Below are positions 9,337 through 18,198 of a stretch of DNA of 64,000 nucleotides, piece after piece (within the stretch, counting starts at the first letter, position 1; each line of letters opens with the position of its first letter). Under the pieces are notes generated by a model, which worked only from the letters and a program-made list of their open reading frames with translations, was not told the DNA's origin and did no database searches. The translations under genes and the position numbers were made by a program. This DNA comes from Actinomyces weissii (lineage in GTDB: Bacteria > Actinomycetota > Actinomycetes > Actinomycetales > Actinomycetaceae), in the NCBI RefSeq assembly GCF_016598775.1, contig NZ_CP066802.1, positions 2,418,001 through 2,482,000 on the forward strand, given 5' to 3'.

Positions 9337-9375
9337 CGGAGGGGTGGCACCAGGCGGGCTGGCACCACCCCTCCG
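9337..9375 (-). terminator. Intercistronic hairpin between binding protein and permease genes
   Basis: CGGAGGGGTGG at 9337-9347 pairs perfectly with CCACCCCTCCG at 9365-9375 over a 17-nt loop. It lies in the 90-nt gap after the binding-protein stop. In other ABC operons such structures protect the binding-protein mRNA and lower permease expression. There is no T tract, so an attenuator or stabiliser is likelier than a full terminator. Confidence 0.55.
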
Positions 9376-9393
9376 GCGCGACGGCTAGGCCGC

Positions 9394-10692
9394 TCAGGCG
9401 GTGAGCGCCTTGTTGCAGTACTCCACCGCGGCGTCCAGGGCGGCCTTGGCGGTGGTGTCGCCCTTGATCGCCAGGGCGATCTGCTGCTGGACGTAGGCCT
9501 TCATGTCGTTGGAGTACTGGATAGGGGCGGGCATCTCCGCCTTGGGCATGGCGGCGGCGGCCAGGCCCACGGCCTTCTTCATGAGCTCGTTGTCCAGCTC
9601 GCCGGAGAAGGACTCAGGGCTGTTGTTGCCCTCGACGGTGCCGGGCATGAAGCCGCGGGCGATCTTGACGAAGGCCACCTGGTTGTCGTTGTTGGTGACG
9701 AACTGGGCGAAGGCCAGGGCCAGGTCCATGTTCTTGGAGCCCTTGGCCACGGAGATGCCCTGGGTGAACAGGGGCGCGGTCTCGAAGCGCGGCGTGCAGT
9801 CCACGTGCTTGAGGACGTTGGGGGCGTCGTTCTCCAGCTGGGAGACGAAGGAGGTGGTGGCCGTGGTGTAGCCCGCCTTCTCCTGGGTGAACATGTTGGC
9901 GTTGTCGGCGGTGTCGTCGTTGAGGGCCTCGGCAGGCATGGCGCCGTTCTTGTAGAAGCCCGCGAACTTGTCCACGATCGCGGCGGCCTCGTCCGTGTTG
10001 AAGACGAACTTGCCGTCCTTGAAGATCGTCACGCCACTGTTCTTGAAGTCCGTGACCCCGGGCATGTAGGAGACCAGCTTGACCCCCTTGGCCGCAGCGG
10101 TTTCCGCCCAGGCGTAGTACTCCTCCAGGGTCTTGGGGGCGTTGGCCACGTCCAGGCCCGCCTGGGTGAGCAGGTCGGTGTTCCACCAGCTCACGTCCGT
10201 GCCCAGGTACCAGGGGTAGCCGTAGGTGCCCTCCACGCCGTCGAAGGTGTAGGCGGCCAGGCCGCCAGGAACGTAGCTGGACATGGCCTCGGGGGTGGCG
10301 GCCTTGAGGTCCACGATCTGCTCCACCTGGGCCAGCTGGTAGGCGAAGTCGCTGGGCAGGTTCACGACGTCGGGCAGCTCACCGGAGTTGGCCTGCTGGA
10401 GGATCTTCTCCTCGTAGCCGTCTCCGGGCTGGTCGATCCACTTGATGGTGGTGCCGGGGTGCTGGTCCTGGAACGCCTTGATAAGGGCCTCGAAGTAGGG
10501 GGTGAACTTCTCGTTCTTGAGCGACCAGGTCTGGAAGGTGATCTCACCGGAGAGCTTTCCGTCACCGGCAGCGGCGGACCCCCCGGAGGCGGGCTTGGTG
10601 GCATCGGTGCTGCTGGAGCCGGTGCAGGCGGCCAGCGTGGCGGCGGTGGCTGCGGAGAGCCCCAGGAGCAGGCAGCGGCGGGAGAGGTTCAT
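9394..10692 (-). CDS. Sugar-binding lipoprotein of the ABC importer
   Basis: The 432-residue solute-binding protein (family 1, CUT1 class) has a lipoprotein signal: charged start, hydrophobic stretch and lipobox LAAC with the acylated Cys at residue 23. It would sit on the outer face of the membrane and deliver oligosaccharide to the two permeases downstream. The ATG at 10692 is chosen over 10710 because AAGGGA precedes it at good spacing, while the upstream ATG has none. Two operator-like sites lie upstream at 10749 and 10869, and a TAGTAT -10 overlaps the first. Confidence 0.93.
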   Translation of the reverse strand: MNLSRRCLLLGLSAATAATLAACTGSSSTDATKPASGGSAAAGDGKLSGEITFQTWSLKNEKFTPYFEALIKAFQDQHPGTTIKWIDQPGDGYEEKILQQANSGELPDVVNLPSDFAYQLAQVEQIVDLKAATPEAMSSYVPGGLAAYTFDGVEGTYGYPWYLGTDVSWWNTDLLTQAGLDVANAPKTLEEYYAWAETAAAKGVKLVSYMPGVTDFKNSGVTIFKDGKFVFNTDEAAAIVDKFAGFYKNGAMPAEALNDDTADNANMFTQEKAGYTTATTSFVSQLENDAPNVLKHVDCTPRFETAPLFTQGISVAKGSKNMDLALAFAQFVTNNDNQVAFVKIARGFMPGTVEGNNSPESFSGELDNELMKKAVGLAAAAMPKAEMPAPIQYSNDMKAYVQQQIALAIKGDTTAKAALDAAVEYCNKALTA

Positions 10693-10745
10693 GAGGGATC
10701 CCTTCGTCATTGGAGGAAACGGGGTGGTCGATAGCCACTACCGAG

Positions 10746-10762
10746 ATACTACATCGGTTTAG
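10746..10762 (-). promoter_or_regulatory. Putative -10 box overlapped by LacI-type operator, importer operon
   Basis: The minus strand reads CTAAACCGATGTAG (10749-10762), running into TAGTAT (10746-10751), a good -10 hexamer. Binding at this pseudo-palindrome, which has a central CG as in LacI-family operators, would block RNA polymerase at the promoter of the binding-protein gene. Confidence 0.6.
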
Positions 10763-10868
10763 TGACTTAGTGGTAGATAGTTTCTGGACGGCGACGAGAA
10801 GCTGTGCGGCCCTCTCTATGTATCGGTAGACGGCGGGGCGGCGAAGGCACCGGTCGCACCTCAGGGCG

Positions 10869-10882
10869 CTAAACCGATTTCA
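10869..10882 (+). promoter_or_regulatory. Second LacI-type operator in front of importer operon
   Basis: CTAAACCGATTTCA is closest in its left half to the consensus CTAAACCGATTTAG. It includes the stop codon of the GH5 gene (TAG on the minus strand) and is 120 bp from the site at 10749, a distance that would allow looping. Confidence 0.5.
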
Positions 10883-12098
10883 TGGGTGGCAGCACCAGGG
10901 CGGGCGGCTCCCCCTCTACGGCACGGCGCAGCCACTGGTCGAACAGGTCCCCCGTAGGGGCCGTCAGGGAGCGCTGCCCGGCCTGGGCGCTGGGCACCAG
11001 CAGCTGCTCCCGCTCCCCCGCCGCGCCGGTCAGCGCCTGCGCACCAGGGGCCTGAGCCTGCACCTGGGCCTGCACCTGGGCCTGTCCGGCGGCGGCCACG
11101 GCCTCCTGGAAGGCCCGGCCCACCGGCTTGAGCGCGCCGTCTGAGGCGAACAGCCCCAGGGTGTGCTCCAGCTCGGGGAAGTCAGCCAGGTCCCGGCTGA
11201 CGTCGTGGGAGCACCACCAGGTCACGGCCTCCAGCTCAGGCAGGTGCCCGGTGGCGGCCTGCACCAGGGAGGCAACGGTCCGGTGCACGAAGTCCGGGGC
11301 CTCCGCCGGGTCCACCCAGCTGCTGGGCGCCCCCACCTCCTGCAGCCAGATCCGCCGGCCCGGGCCGCCCCAGGCACGGGCCAGCTCCACCAGGTAGCGG
11401 GCGAACAGGTGCAGCGCCGGGTGCCGCCTGCCGTAGCGCGGCCCCACCTGCATGAACACCCAGGAGTGGACCGTGGTCAGGTCCCCCAGGCCCACGGCGT
11501 GCCCGGGCTCGAACGGGTGGGTGTCGTCGAACCACAGGTCGTCGTCGAAGGAGTGGGTCAGGACGCCCTGGGGCCACGCCGCCCGGGCCTCCGCCAGCAG
11601 CCCCTCCAGCCAGGCCCCCGCCTGGGCGGGGCTCAGCGGCTGGCAGCCGGGGTGGCGGGCGGCCGCGAACTGGATGAACTCGTTGCCCACGCTCAGGCCC
11701 TCGGCCCCGGGGCGGTCCGCCAGCTCGCGGGCCAGGGTCCGCACCAGGGCCTGCTGCCCGTCCACGACCTGCGGGTCCGTGAACAGGTTCCGCTGGTGCC
11801 AGGTGACCACCCAGGAAGGCAGGAAGTCGAAGGAGGACAGGTGCCCCTGCAGGGCGTCCACCGTGACCCTCAGCCCGGCCGCGGCCGCCGTATCCACCAC
11901 AGCGAGCACGTCGTCGACCGCCCGGGGGCGGATGAGCGTGCGGTTGGGCTGCAGCAGCGGCCACAGCGGGAAGATCCGCACGTGGTCCGCCCCCAGGGAG
12001 GCTATGTCGGCCATGTCCTGGGCCACCAGGCCCAGGTCCAGGTCCAGCCAGGAGTGGAACCAGCCCACCCGCGGCGTGTAGTTGACCCCAAAACGCAT
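10869..12098 (-). CDS. GH5 glycosidase, subfamily 18-like beta-mannosidase
   Basis: The 409-residue protein has the GH5 barrel with acid/base E140 in SVGNEF and nucleophile E254 in WLQEVG. Its opening MRFGVNYTPRVGWFHSW and the absence of a signal peptide fit the cytoplasmic GH5_18 beta-mannosidases. In bifidobacteria these split the Man-beta-1,4-GlcNAc stub left after alpha-mannosidase action. The subfamily call is by recognition and context. The start at 12098 has GGAGG upstream and lies one base after the GH38 stop, so the two are coupled. A Gln/Ala-rich tail with repeated QVQAQ follows the catalytic domain (near residue 345). Confidence 0.82.
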   Translation of the reverse strand: MRFGVNYTPRVGWFHSWLDLDLGLVAQDMADIASLGADHVRIFPLWPLLQPNRTLIRPRAVDDVLAVVDTAAAAGLRVTVDALQGHLSSFDFLPSWVVTWHQRNLFTDPQVVDGQQALVRTLARELADRPGAEGLSVGNEFIQFAAARHPGCQPLSPAQAGAWLEGLLAEARAAWPQGVLTHSFDDDLWFDDTHPFEPGHAVGLGDLTTVHSWVFMQVGPRYGRRHPALHLFARYLVELARAWGGPGRRIWLQEVGAPSSWVDPAEAPDFVHRTVASLVQAATGHLPELEAVTWWCSHDVSRDLADFPELEHTLGLFASDGALKPVGRAFQEAVAAAGQAQVQAQVQAQAPGAQALTGAAGEREQLLVPSAQAGQRSLTAPTGDLFDQWLRRAVEGEPPALVLPPMKSV

Positions 12099-12099
12099 C

Positions 12100-15000
12100 T
12101 CAGGCCTCCTGACCGGCGCGGCGGCGCAGACGGATCGTGGCCACCCCAAAGGGGTGCAGCTCAAAGGACCAGGTGCCCTCCGTGCCGGTGGGCTCCACCT
12201 GCACCCCCAGGGAGGCGCTGGGGCGCCCGTGCAGGTCCGCCCCCACCGCCTCCGCCAGCTCCGGGGCGCGCAGGGTCACGCGGCGGCGCGCGCCGTCGGG
12301 CTCGTAGACCCGCACCAGGACGGCGGCCTCCTGCCCCGGCTCTGGGTCCGCCAGGTGCAGGGACTCCAGCACCGCGCCCTCTACCTGCACCAGCGGGGCC
12401 AGCGCGGCCGCCAGGCGCGGCCCGGCCTGGGCGCCCGCAGGCAGGGCCAACTCCTGGGTGGGCAGGTCCATGCGGTAGGCGGCCTCCCGCACGGTGGCCA
12501 CCGTCTCACCGCCGGTGACGGCGAAGCGCAGCTCGTGCTCACCCCGGTCAGCCTGAGGGTCCGGGAAGCGCGGCGCCCGCAGCAGGGTGGCCCGCACCAG
12601 GGTCCAGGTGCCGCCACCCGGGCGGGGGTGGCGGGTCAGGTCCCAGCCGTAGGTGCCGCTGTTGGCCACGCCGACGCCGTGGCCCGGCTCCCCCACGTGC
12701 AGCCACCTGTGGGCGCAGACCTCAAAGCGGTAGGCGTCCCAGGAGGTGTTCTCGTGGGTGGGGCGGCGCAGGTGGCCGTACTGGGAGCCGTAGGCGGCGT
12801 CGTTGGCGTGCACGTCCACCGGCAGGGCCAGCTTGAGCACCTTCTCGCTCTCCTGCCAGGAGACCTGCACCCGCAGGTCCAGCTGCTCGGCCCCGGGCGC
12901 CAGGCCCCAGGTCAGCCGGGCCCGGGAGCGGCCGAAGGCCACCTCCACCTCGGCGCGTGCCCCCGCGGCGTCCACCTGCACCTCCGTGATCCGGCCCTCC
13001 AGGTCCCGCAGGGAGGAGCGGTAGAAGGGGTCCAGGTCCCAGGCGTCCCACTCGTTGGGGAAGTCGTTGGCCAGCTGCAGCACCCCGAACCGGGCCCCCG
13101 GCGGCACCACCTCCCGGCCTGCGACCACCAGGGAGGTGACGGCGCCGGTGGCGTCCAGGCGGGCCGAGACCAGGCCGTTGCCCAGCTGCGCGCCCGCGCC
13201 CTCACGGCTGCCGTGGCAGGGCTGCGGCCCGCCCTGGCCGCCCGCGGGCAGCAGGGCGCCACCCAGGGGCGGCACCTCCACCCCGGCCACGCGACGGCTG
13301 ACGGGCGCGGTGTTGAAGACCAGGCGGGGCGCCTCCCCGGTGGGCTGCGGGGCGGGTGCGGCGGCGGGCGGGGCGGCGGAGAGAGAGACCGCCCCGCCCG
13401 GCGTCGTACCCAGGCCCGCGCGCTCACGCGGGCAGCTGGCGGGCACGCCGGAGGCCAGGGCCTGCTGGGCGGCGGCGGTCAGGGCCTGGCAGGACTCGAT
13501 GACCCGCCCCAGCTCCGCCTCCGCGTCCTCGTAGGCCCAGGCGATCGACGAGCCGGGCAGGATGTCGTGGAACTGGCACAGCAAGGTGGTGCGCCACAGC
13601 TCGTGCAGGTGGGCCGCCGGGTAGGCGTCGTCGGCCAGCAGGCCCCGCACCCAGGCGGTGGTGCACCAGGTCTCCGCCTCCCGCAGGGCCGCCTCAGCAC
13701 GCCGGTTGGCCCGCTTGGTGGCCGCCTGGGTGGTGAGGGTGCCCCGGTGCTTCTCCAGGTACAGCTCCCCCACCCACACCGGGGCGTCGGGGTACTCCTG
13801 GCGGGCCTGGGTGAAGAACTCCTGCGGCGTGGTGTGCCGGGTGCGTGGCATCCCGGCCAGGTCCGCCACCCGCTCCACCCGCTCCACCATCTCGCGGGTG
13901 GGGCCGCCGCCGCCGTCGCCGTAGCCGTACAGGAACAGCTCGGTGGAGGCCCGGCCCTTGTCCTTGAAGTTGAGCTCAGCGTGCCGCAGCTGCTCGGCGC
14001 TGACCTCCGCGCCGTAGGTGTCGGCGGGCGGGAAGTGGGTGAAGATCCGGGTGCCGTCAATGCCCTCCCACCACAGGGTGTGGTGGGGGAACACGTCCAC
14101 CTGGTTCCAGGAGATCTTCTGGGTCAGGAAGTTGTCGTAGCCTGCCAGGTGGGCGATCTGCGGCAGGGAGCCGGTGTAGCCGAAGGAGTCCGGCAGCCAG
14201 ATCTCGTGGCACTCCACCCCCAGCTCCTCGCGGAAGAAGGCGGTGCCCTCAGTGAGCTGGCGGGCCAGCGACTCCCCGGAGGGCAGCACGGCGTCGGGCT
14301 CCACCCAGGAGCCGCCCACCGGCACGATCCTCCCGGCAGCCACCTGCTCCTTGACGCGGGCAAAGACCTCCGGGGCGTCCTCCTGGAGCCAGGCCAGGTG
14401 CTGGGCTGCAGGCAGGGCGAAGACCATGGGGGCGCCGTCCTCCAGCAGCCGCAGCACGTTGGCCATGGTGCGCACCACCTTGCGGCGGGTCTCGCGCACC
14501 GGCCACAGCCAGGCGGAGTCGATGTGGGCGTGGCCCACGGCCCCCAGCCGGATCGAGTCCGGGGCGGCGGGCACGGCCAGCAGCGGGGCCAGCAGGGAGC
14601 GCACCCGCTCCGCCGAGCCGGGCACGTCCGCCAGGTCCAGCTGGTCCAGGGCCTGGCTGGTGCCCAGCAGCACCTTCCAGCCGCGCGGGGAGTCCTCGGG
14701 CAGGGTGCGGGCCAGGCCCAGCAGGACGTCGACGTCGGCGGCCAGGGCCCGCACCTGGTCGTGGACCTCCACCAGCTCAGCGGTGGTGAAGGTGTAGACC
14801 GGCTCGTGGCCCTGGGTGGCGCGGGCGCCGTCGGCGGTGGGCAGGAAGGGGTGGACGTCCAATAGCAGGGGGTTGGAGGCGGCCTCCAGGTAGAGCTCCA
14901 GGGTGCCGTCGGCGTCCAGCAGCTCGTTGGTGACCGGGACCCAGCGGTTGCGGGGGTTGACGGCCTTGAGCGCCTGCCCGGCGGGGGTGAGCACCAGGCC

Positions 15001-15348
15001 CTCGCACTGGAAGCCGGGCGAGTGGTCGGCCCAGCCCAGGTCCAGGTCCAGCTCCAGGTGGCGGCCGCGCAGCGCCTCGGGCACGGTCACGCTCAGGCGG
15101 AACCAGGTGGTGCCCCAGGGCGGCCCCCAGCGCAGGGGCAGGGAACAGGGGGCGTACTCGGCCTGCCGGGCCTGCGTGAAGGGCACCGGCTCGCCCGCCC
15201 CCGGCACCCCGGCCACCGGCCCGACGGCGTCGGTGACCTCCCAGAGCGCGGTCTCCACCGGGATGACCGCGCTGGTGGCGGCGGGGCGCAGGCGCTCCAC
15301 CAGGATCCGGTCGATGTGCTTGAGAAGCATGGGGCGGTTGTCGTGCAT
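12100..15348 (-). CDS. Alpha-mannosidase, GH38
   Basis: The 1082-residue protein has the GH38 zinc site motif HAHIDSAWLWP (H275, D277) and the nucleophile/zinc ligand D387 in WLPDSFGYTG. A YGYGDGGGG segment is followed by the long C-terminal beta-sandwich domains of the family. It removes alpha-linked mannose from imported glycans. No signal peptide is present, so it acts in the cytoplasm. The start at 15348 has AGGAG 8 nt upstream. It is transcribed divergently from lacI and forms an operon with the GH5 gene. Its promoter and an overlapping operator are described at 15438. Confidence 0.95.
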   Translation of the reverse strand: MHDNRPMLLKHIDRILVERLRPAATSAVIPVETALWEVTDAVGPVAGVPGAGEPVPFTQARQAEYAPCSLPLRWGPPWGTTWFRLSVTVPEALRGRHLELDLDLGWADHSPGFQCEGLVLTPAGQALKAVNPRNRWVPVTNELLDADGTLELYLEAASNPLLLDVHPFLPTADGARATQGHEPVYTFTTAELVEVHDQVRALAADVDVLLGLARTLPEDSPRGWKVLLGTSQALDQLDLADVPGSAERVRSLLAPLLAVPAAPDSIRLGAVGHAHIDSAWLWPVRETRRKVVRTMANVLRLLEDGAPMVFALPAAQHLAWLQEDAPEVFARVKEQVAAGRIVPVGGSWVEPDAVLPSGESLARQLTEGTAFFREELGVECHEIWLPDSFGYTGSLPQIAHLAGYDNFLTQKISWNQVDVFPHHTLWWEGIDGTRIFTHFPPADTYGAEVSAEQLRHAELNFKDKGRASTELFLYGYGDGGGGPTREMVERVERVADLAGMPRTRHTTPQEFFTQARQEYPDAPVWVGELYLEKHRGTLTTQAATKRANRRAEAALREAETWCTTAWVRGLLADDAYPAAHLHELWRTTLLCQFHDILPGSSIAWAYEDAEAELGRVIESCQALTAAAQQALASGVPASCPRERAGLGTTPGGAVSLSAAPPAAAPAPQPTGEAPRLVFNTAPVSRRVAGVEVPPLGGALLPAGGQGGPQPCHGSREGAGAQLGNGLVSARLDATGAVTSLVVAGREVVPPGARFGVLQLANDFPNEWDAWDLDPFYRSSLRDLEGRITEVQVDAAGARAEVEVAFGRSRARLTWGLAPGAEQLDLRVQVSWQESEKVLKLALPVDVHANDAAYGSQYGHLRRPTHENTSWDAYRFEVCAHRWLHVGEPGHGVGVANSGTYGWDLTRHPRPGGGTWTLVRATLLRAPRFPDPQADRGEHELRFAVTGGETVATVREAAYRMDLPTQELALPAGAQAGPRLAAALAPLVQVEGAVLESLHLADPEPGQEAAVLVRVYEPDGARRRVTLRAPELAEAVGADLHGRPSASLGVQVEPTGTEGTWSFELHPFGVATIRLRRRAGQEA

Positions 15349-15437
15349 GGCGTGGCTCCTGGGTCAGCAGACCGGCTTCTGAAGGGGTGTGGGCCAGGGG
15401 TTGGCACCGCGGTGGCGCGACCTTGCGCCGTACCCGG

Positions 15438-15466
15438 AGACTAAACCGCATTAGAATGGTGGTCAA
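15438..15466 (-). promoter_or_regulatory. Promoter of GH38-GH5 operon with LacI-type operator
   Basis: On the minus strand TTGACC (15461-15466), a 17-bp spacer and TAGTCT (15438-15443) form a near-consensus promoter. The operator CTAAACCGCATTAG (15441-15454 on the plus strand) fills the spacer and overlaps the -10. This is the most symmetrical of the four sites. Confidence 0.7.
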
Positions 15467-15504
15467 GCCGATCTGAGGGATCGGCGTAATCGCTTCAGTG
15501 ATGA

Positions 15505-15510
15505 CATACT
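15505..15510 (+). promoter_or_regulatory. -10 box of leaderless lacI
   Basis: CATACT lies exactly 6 nt before the ATG at 15517, the geometry of leaderless mRNAs in actinobacteria. This is why the ATG is preferred to the GTG at 15511. Confidence 0.5.
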
Positions 15511-15516
15511 GTGCCC

Positions 15517-16542
15517 ATGGAACGCCCCACCATCCGGGACATCGCCAACGTTGCCGGTGTCTCCCCCTCGGCCGTCTCCTTCGCGCTCAACGACCGCCCC
15601 GGAGTCTCCGACAGCACCCGCCAACGCATCCTCGCCGTCGCCAACGAGATGGGCTGGACCCCCAATGCCGCGGCCCGCGCCCTGTCCGTGTCCCGGGCCG
15701 GCACGGTCGGGCTGGTGCTGGCCCGCCCCAGCCAGTCCGTGGCCGCGGAGCGCTTCTTCTTCGAGCTCATCATCGGCATGCAGGCCACCCTGGCCACCGC
15801 CGACCTCGCCCTGCTCTTCCAGATCGTCGACGACGTCGACCAGGAGGTCGCCGCCTACCGCAGCCTGTGGCGCCAGCACCGCGTAGACGGCGCGGTCGTC
15901 GTCGACCCCCGACAGCACGACCCCCGCCTGCCCGTGCTGGCCCAGATCGGCATGCCCTACGTGCTCGTGGGCGAGGAGGACCCCAACGGCATGCCCTCGG
16001 TCACCGGCGACGAGGAGGGCATGATGGCGCTGGTCGTCAACCACCTGGCGTCCCGCGGCGCCCGCCGCCTGGCCTACGTCTCCGCCCGTACCTCGCTGCT
16101 GCACACAGAGCGGCGCAGCCAGGCGCTGACCCGTATGGGGCGCGAGCACGACCTGGAGGTCATGCTCTCCAGCGCCGTGGACTACACCGAGCGCTCCGGG
16201 GCCCAGGCCACCGCCGAGCTGCTGTCGGGCAACCGCCAGCCGGACTCGATCATCTACGACAACGAGGTCCTGGCCCTGGGCGGGGTGACCGTGGCCCGCG
16301 AGCTGGGCGCACGGCTGGGAGAGGACCTGGCGGTCGTCTCTATGGAGGACTCCCCCCTGTGCCGCCTGCTGACCCCGGCGGTCAGCGCCGTCCACCGGGA
16401 GCCTGCGGTCCTGGGCAGCCTGGCCGCCCAGCTGCTGGTGGAACGCCTGGACGGACGGCCCGCCCGCAGTGTGCAGGCCCCCACCCCGGAGCTGGTGGCC
16501 CGAGCCTCCTCCACCCTGTCCCGCCTGCCGGTACGGGCCTGA
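15517..16542 (+). CDS. LacI-family transcriptional regulator of the glycan locus
   Basis: The 341-residue regulator has an N-terminal helix-turn-helix (residues 4-25, TIRDIANVAGVSPSAVSFAL) and hinge (TPNAAARALSV). A periplasmic-binding-protein-like sensor domain with LGLV/LVGEEDPNG features follows. It is divergent from the GH38 operon, and the shared 168-bp region carries an operator candidate. It probably represses the GH38, importer and GH85 units until a sugar such as GlcNAc, mannose or a disaccharide binds. The inducer is not known. Confidence 0.92.
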   Translation: MERPTIRDIANVAGVSPSAVSFALNDRPGVSDSTRQRILAVANEMGWTPNAAARALSVSRAGTVGLVLARPSQSVAAERFFFELIIGMQATLATADLALLFQIVDDVDQEVAAYRSLWRQHRVDGAVVVDPRQHDPRLPVLAQIGMPYVLVGEEDPNGMPSVTGDEEGMMALVVNHLASRGARRLAYVSARTSLLHTERRSQALTRMGREHDLEVMLSSAVDYTERSGAQATAELLSGNRQPDSIIYDNEVLALGGVTVARELGARLGEDLAVVSMEDSPLCRLLTPAVSAVHREPAVLGSLAAQLLVERLDGRPARSVQAPTPELVARASSTLSRLPVRA

Positions 16543-16716
16543 GCGCCCCGGCGGGATGCAGCCGCCACCTGCACGCACGGTCCCGCCGCCTGGCTGGGGC
16601 ACCCCGTCAGCAGGGATCCCAGCAGGGCTCAGGTCCACCGTCCGGCTAGACCGTGCGCGCAGCCTTACGGGCGCGGCCCCGCCGTCAGCAGGGAGCAGCC
16701 CCGCCGTCTGGCCCGT

Positions 16717-18198
16717 TCAGCCCCGGGGCCAGCTGCGCTCCGCCTCCTGCAGCGCCTCCTCCGCGCCCTGGCTGCCCTCGCCCCAGCTGACCAGGGCGGA
16801 CCACAGCGCCGCCGTGCCCACGCTGGAGGGCATGGCGTCGGAGGCGTCAAAGCGGATCGCCACCTGCCGCGACTGGAGCTTCCTGATCGCCCGCTGCCCC
16901 ACCGCGGAGCCCACGGAGTCCGCGGAGACCGCCCGGTTGCCGGTGGTCACCCCACCCAGGGCCACCCGACGGCGCACCCAGTCCGCACTGGTCAGGTAGC
17001 TCATCACCGCCGTTACGGCCTCCGGGTGGCTGGTGCCGGAGGGCGCCGACAGCGCCCCGGAGACGTCCTCCGTGTCGAAGGGGCTGGCCACCCGCACCAG
17101 GTAGTCGCCCCCCACCAGCACCGGGTCGTCCGGGGCCGTGACCGGGAAGGGGAAGGCGTCCAAGGTGCTCCGCTCCGGGGACCGCCCCGCGCTGGAGTCA
17201 GCCGCGGACAGCACCGAGCTGCCCTCCGGCAGGAGCGTCTCATAGGCGCTGGAGGCGTGCAGCATCAGGCAGCGCCCCTGGACCAGGCTCTCCCCCGCGG
17301 CCTCCACCGTGGTCTGGCGGGCCCCTGCACGCCCCCCGGGCACGTGGCCCTCAGCCAGCACCAGGGACTCGACCTCCGTGAGCGCCCGGACCGCGCTGGG
17401 GTCGTCCAGGGGCACCTCGTGGCGGGCCCAGCGGTCGTAGGCGGCAGAGCCCTGGGTGGTCAGCAGCACCTCCTCCAGCCAGTCGCTCAACGGCCAGCCG
17501 CTGGCACCGCCGTCCTCCACCCCCAGGCACCAGGGGGTGACCGCGCCGTCGGGGTGGTCCAACTTGATCTGCTCGGTCAGGGTCTGCAGCTCCTCCCAGG
17601 AGGTCGGCACCTGGTAGCCCGCCTTCGCGAAGGCCTGCGGCGAGTACCAGACGAAGGACTTGACCGAGGCCAGCAGCGGGGCCGCGTACGGCTCACCCTC
17701 GAGCTCAGCCACCTCCGCCCAGGTGTGGTCCCAGCCCAGCTCCACGTTGCCGCGCACGGTACGGGGCAACGGCACGGTCACGCCCAGCTTGGCCAGGTCC
17801 CGGGCCAGCCCCGGCTGGGGGACCACCGCCAGGTCGGTGCGCCAGCCCGGCTCAGCCTGCCCCGGCGCGATAGCCCGCAGGCGGCCCTCCAGCATGTCGG
17901 TGGCCTCCTGCACGACGTCGATACCGCTGCAGGACTCAAAGACCTCCAGGGACTGCTCAAAGCGCTCGGCCTCCTCCCTGGAGAAGGCGGTGGCCACCTT
18001 GACGCTGGTGCCGGCCGGGAAGGCATCGGTCAGGTGGGTGGCCGCACGGACGACGGCGCAGGCCTGGGGCCCCAGGGGCAGGGGCTCAGCCGCTGAGCCG
18101 TAGTTGCTCAGGGAGCAGCCGCTCAGGGAACCCACGAGCAGGGTGGCGAGCAGGGCCCTGGAGGATCGGTGGTACCTCCGGGGGTTCAGGGTGGTCAA
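16717..18198 (-). CDS. Orphan solute-binding lipoprotein
   Basis: The 493-residue family-1 extracellular binding protein has lipobox LSGC (Cys 28). Binding-protein motifs include FVWYSPQAFAKAGY and PTSWEEL. No permease or ATPase genes are near; it ends the serS-HAD operon. Translation probably starts with TTG at 18198, overlapping the HAD stop (TTGA), with AAAGGA upstream; this coupling supports the unusual start. It may serve a transporter encoded elsewhere or act as a surface lipoprotein. The ligand is unknown. Confidence 0.8.
   Translation of the reverse strand: MTTLNPRRYHRSSRALLATLLVGSLSGCSLSNYGSAAEPLPLGPQACAVVRAATHLTDAFPAGTSVKVATAFSREEAERFEQSLEVFESCSGIDVVQEATDMLEGRLRAIAPGQAEPGWRTDLAVVPQPGLARDLAKLGVTVPLPRTVRGNVELGWDHTWAEVAELEGEPYAAPLLASVKSFVWYSPQAFAKAGYQVPTSWEELQTLTEQIKLDHPDGAVTPWCLGVEDGGASGWPLSDWLEEVLLTTQGSAAYDRWARHEVPLDDPSAVRALTEVESLVLAEGHVPGGRAGARQTTVEAAGESLVQGRCLMLHASSAYETLLPEGSSVLSAADSSAGRSPERSTLDAFPFPVTAPDDPVLVGGDYLVRVASPFDTEDVSGALSAPSGTSHPEAVTAVMSYLTSADWVRRRVALGGVTTGNRAVSADSVGSAVGQRAIRKLQSRQVAIRFDASDAMPSSVGTAALWSALVSWGEGSQGAEEALQEAERSWPRG

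Noticed and set aside
12099..12164. Upstream start for the GH5 gene
   Set aside because: The added residues overlap GH38 and lack similarity; MRFGVNYTP at 12098 has a good ribosome site.
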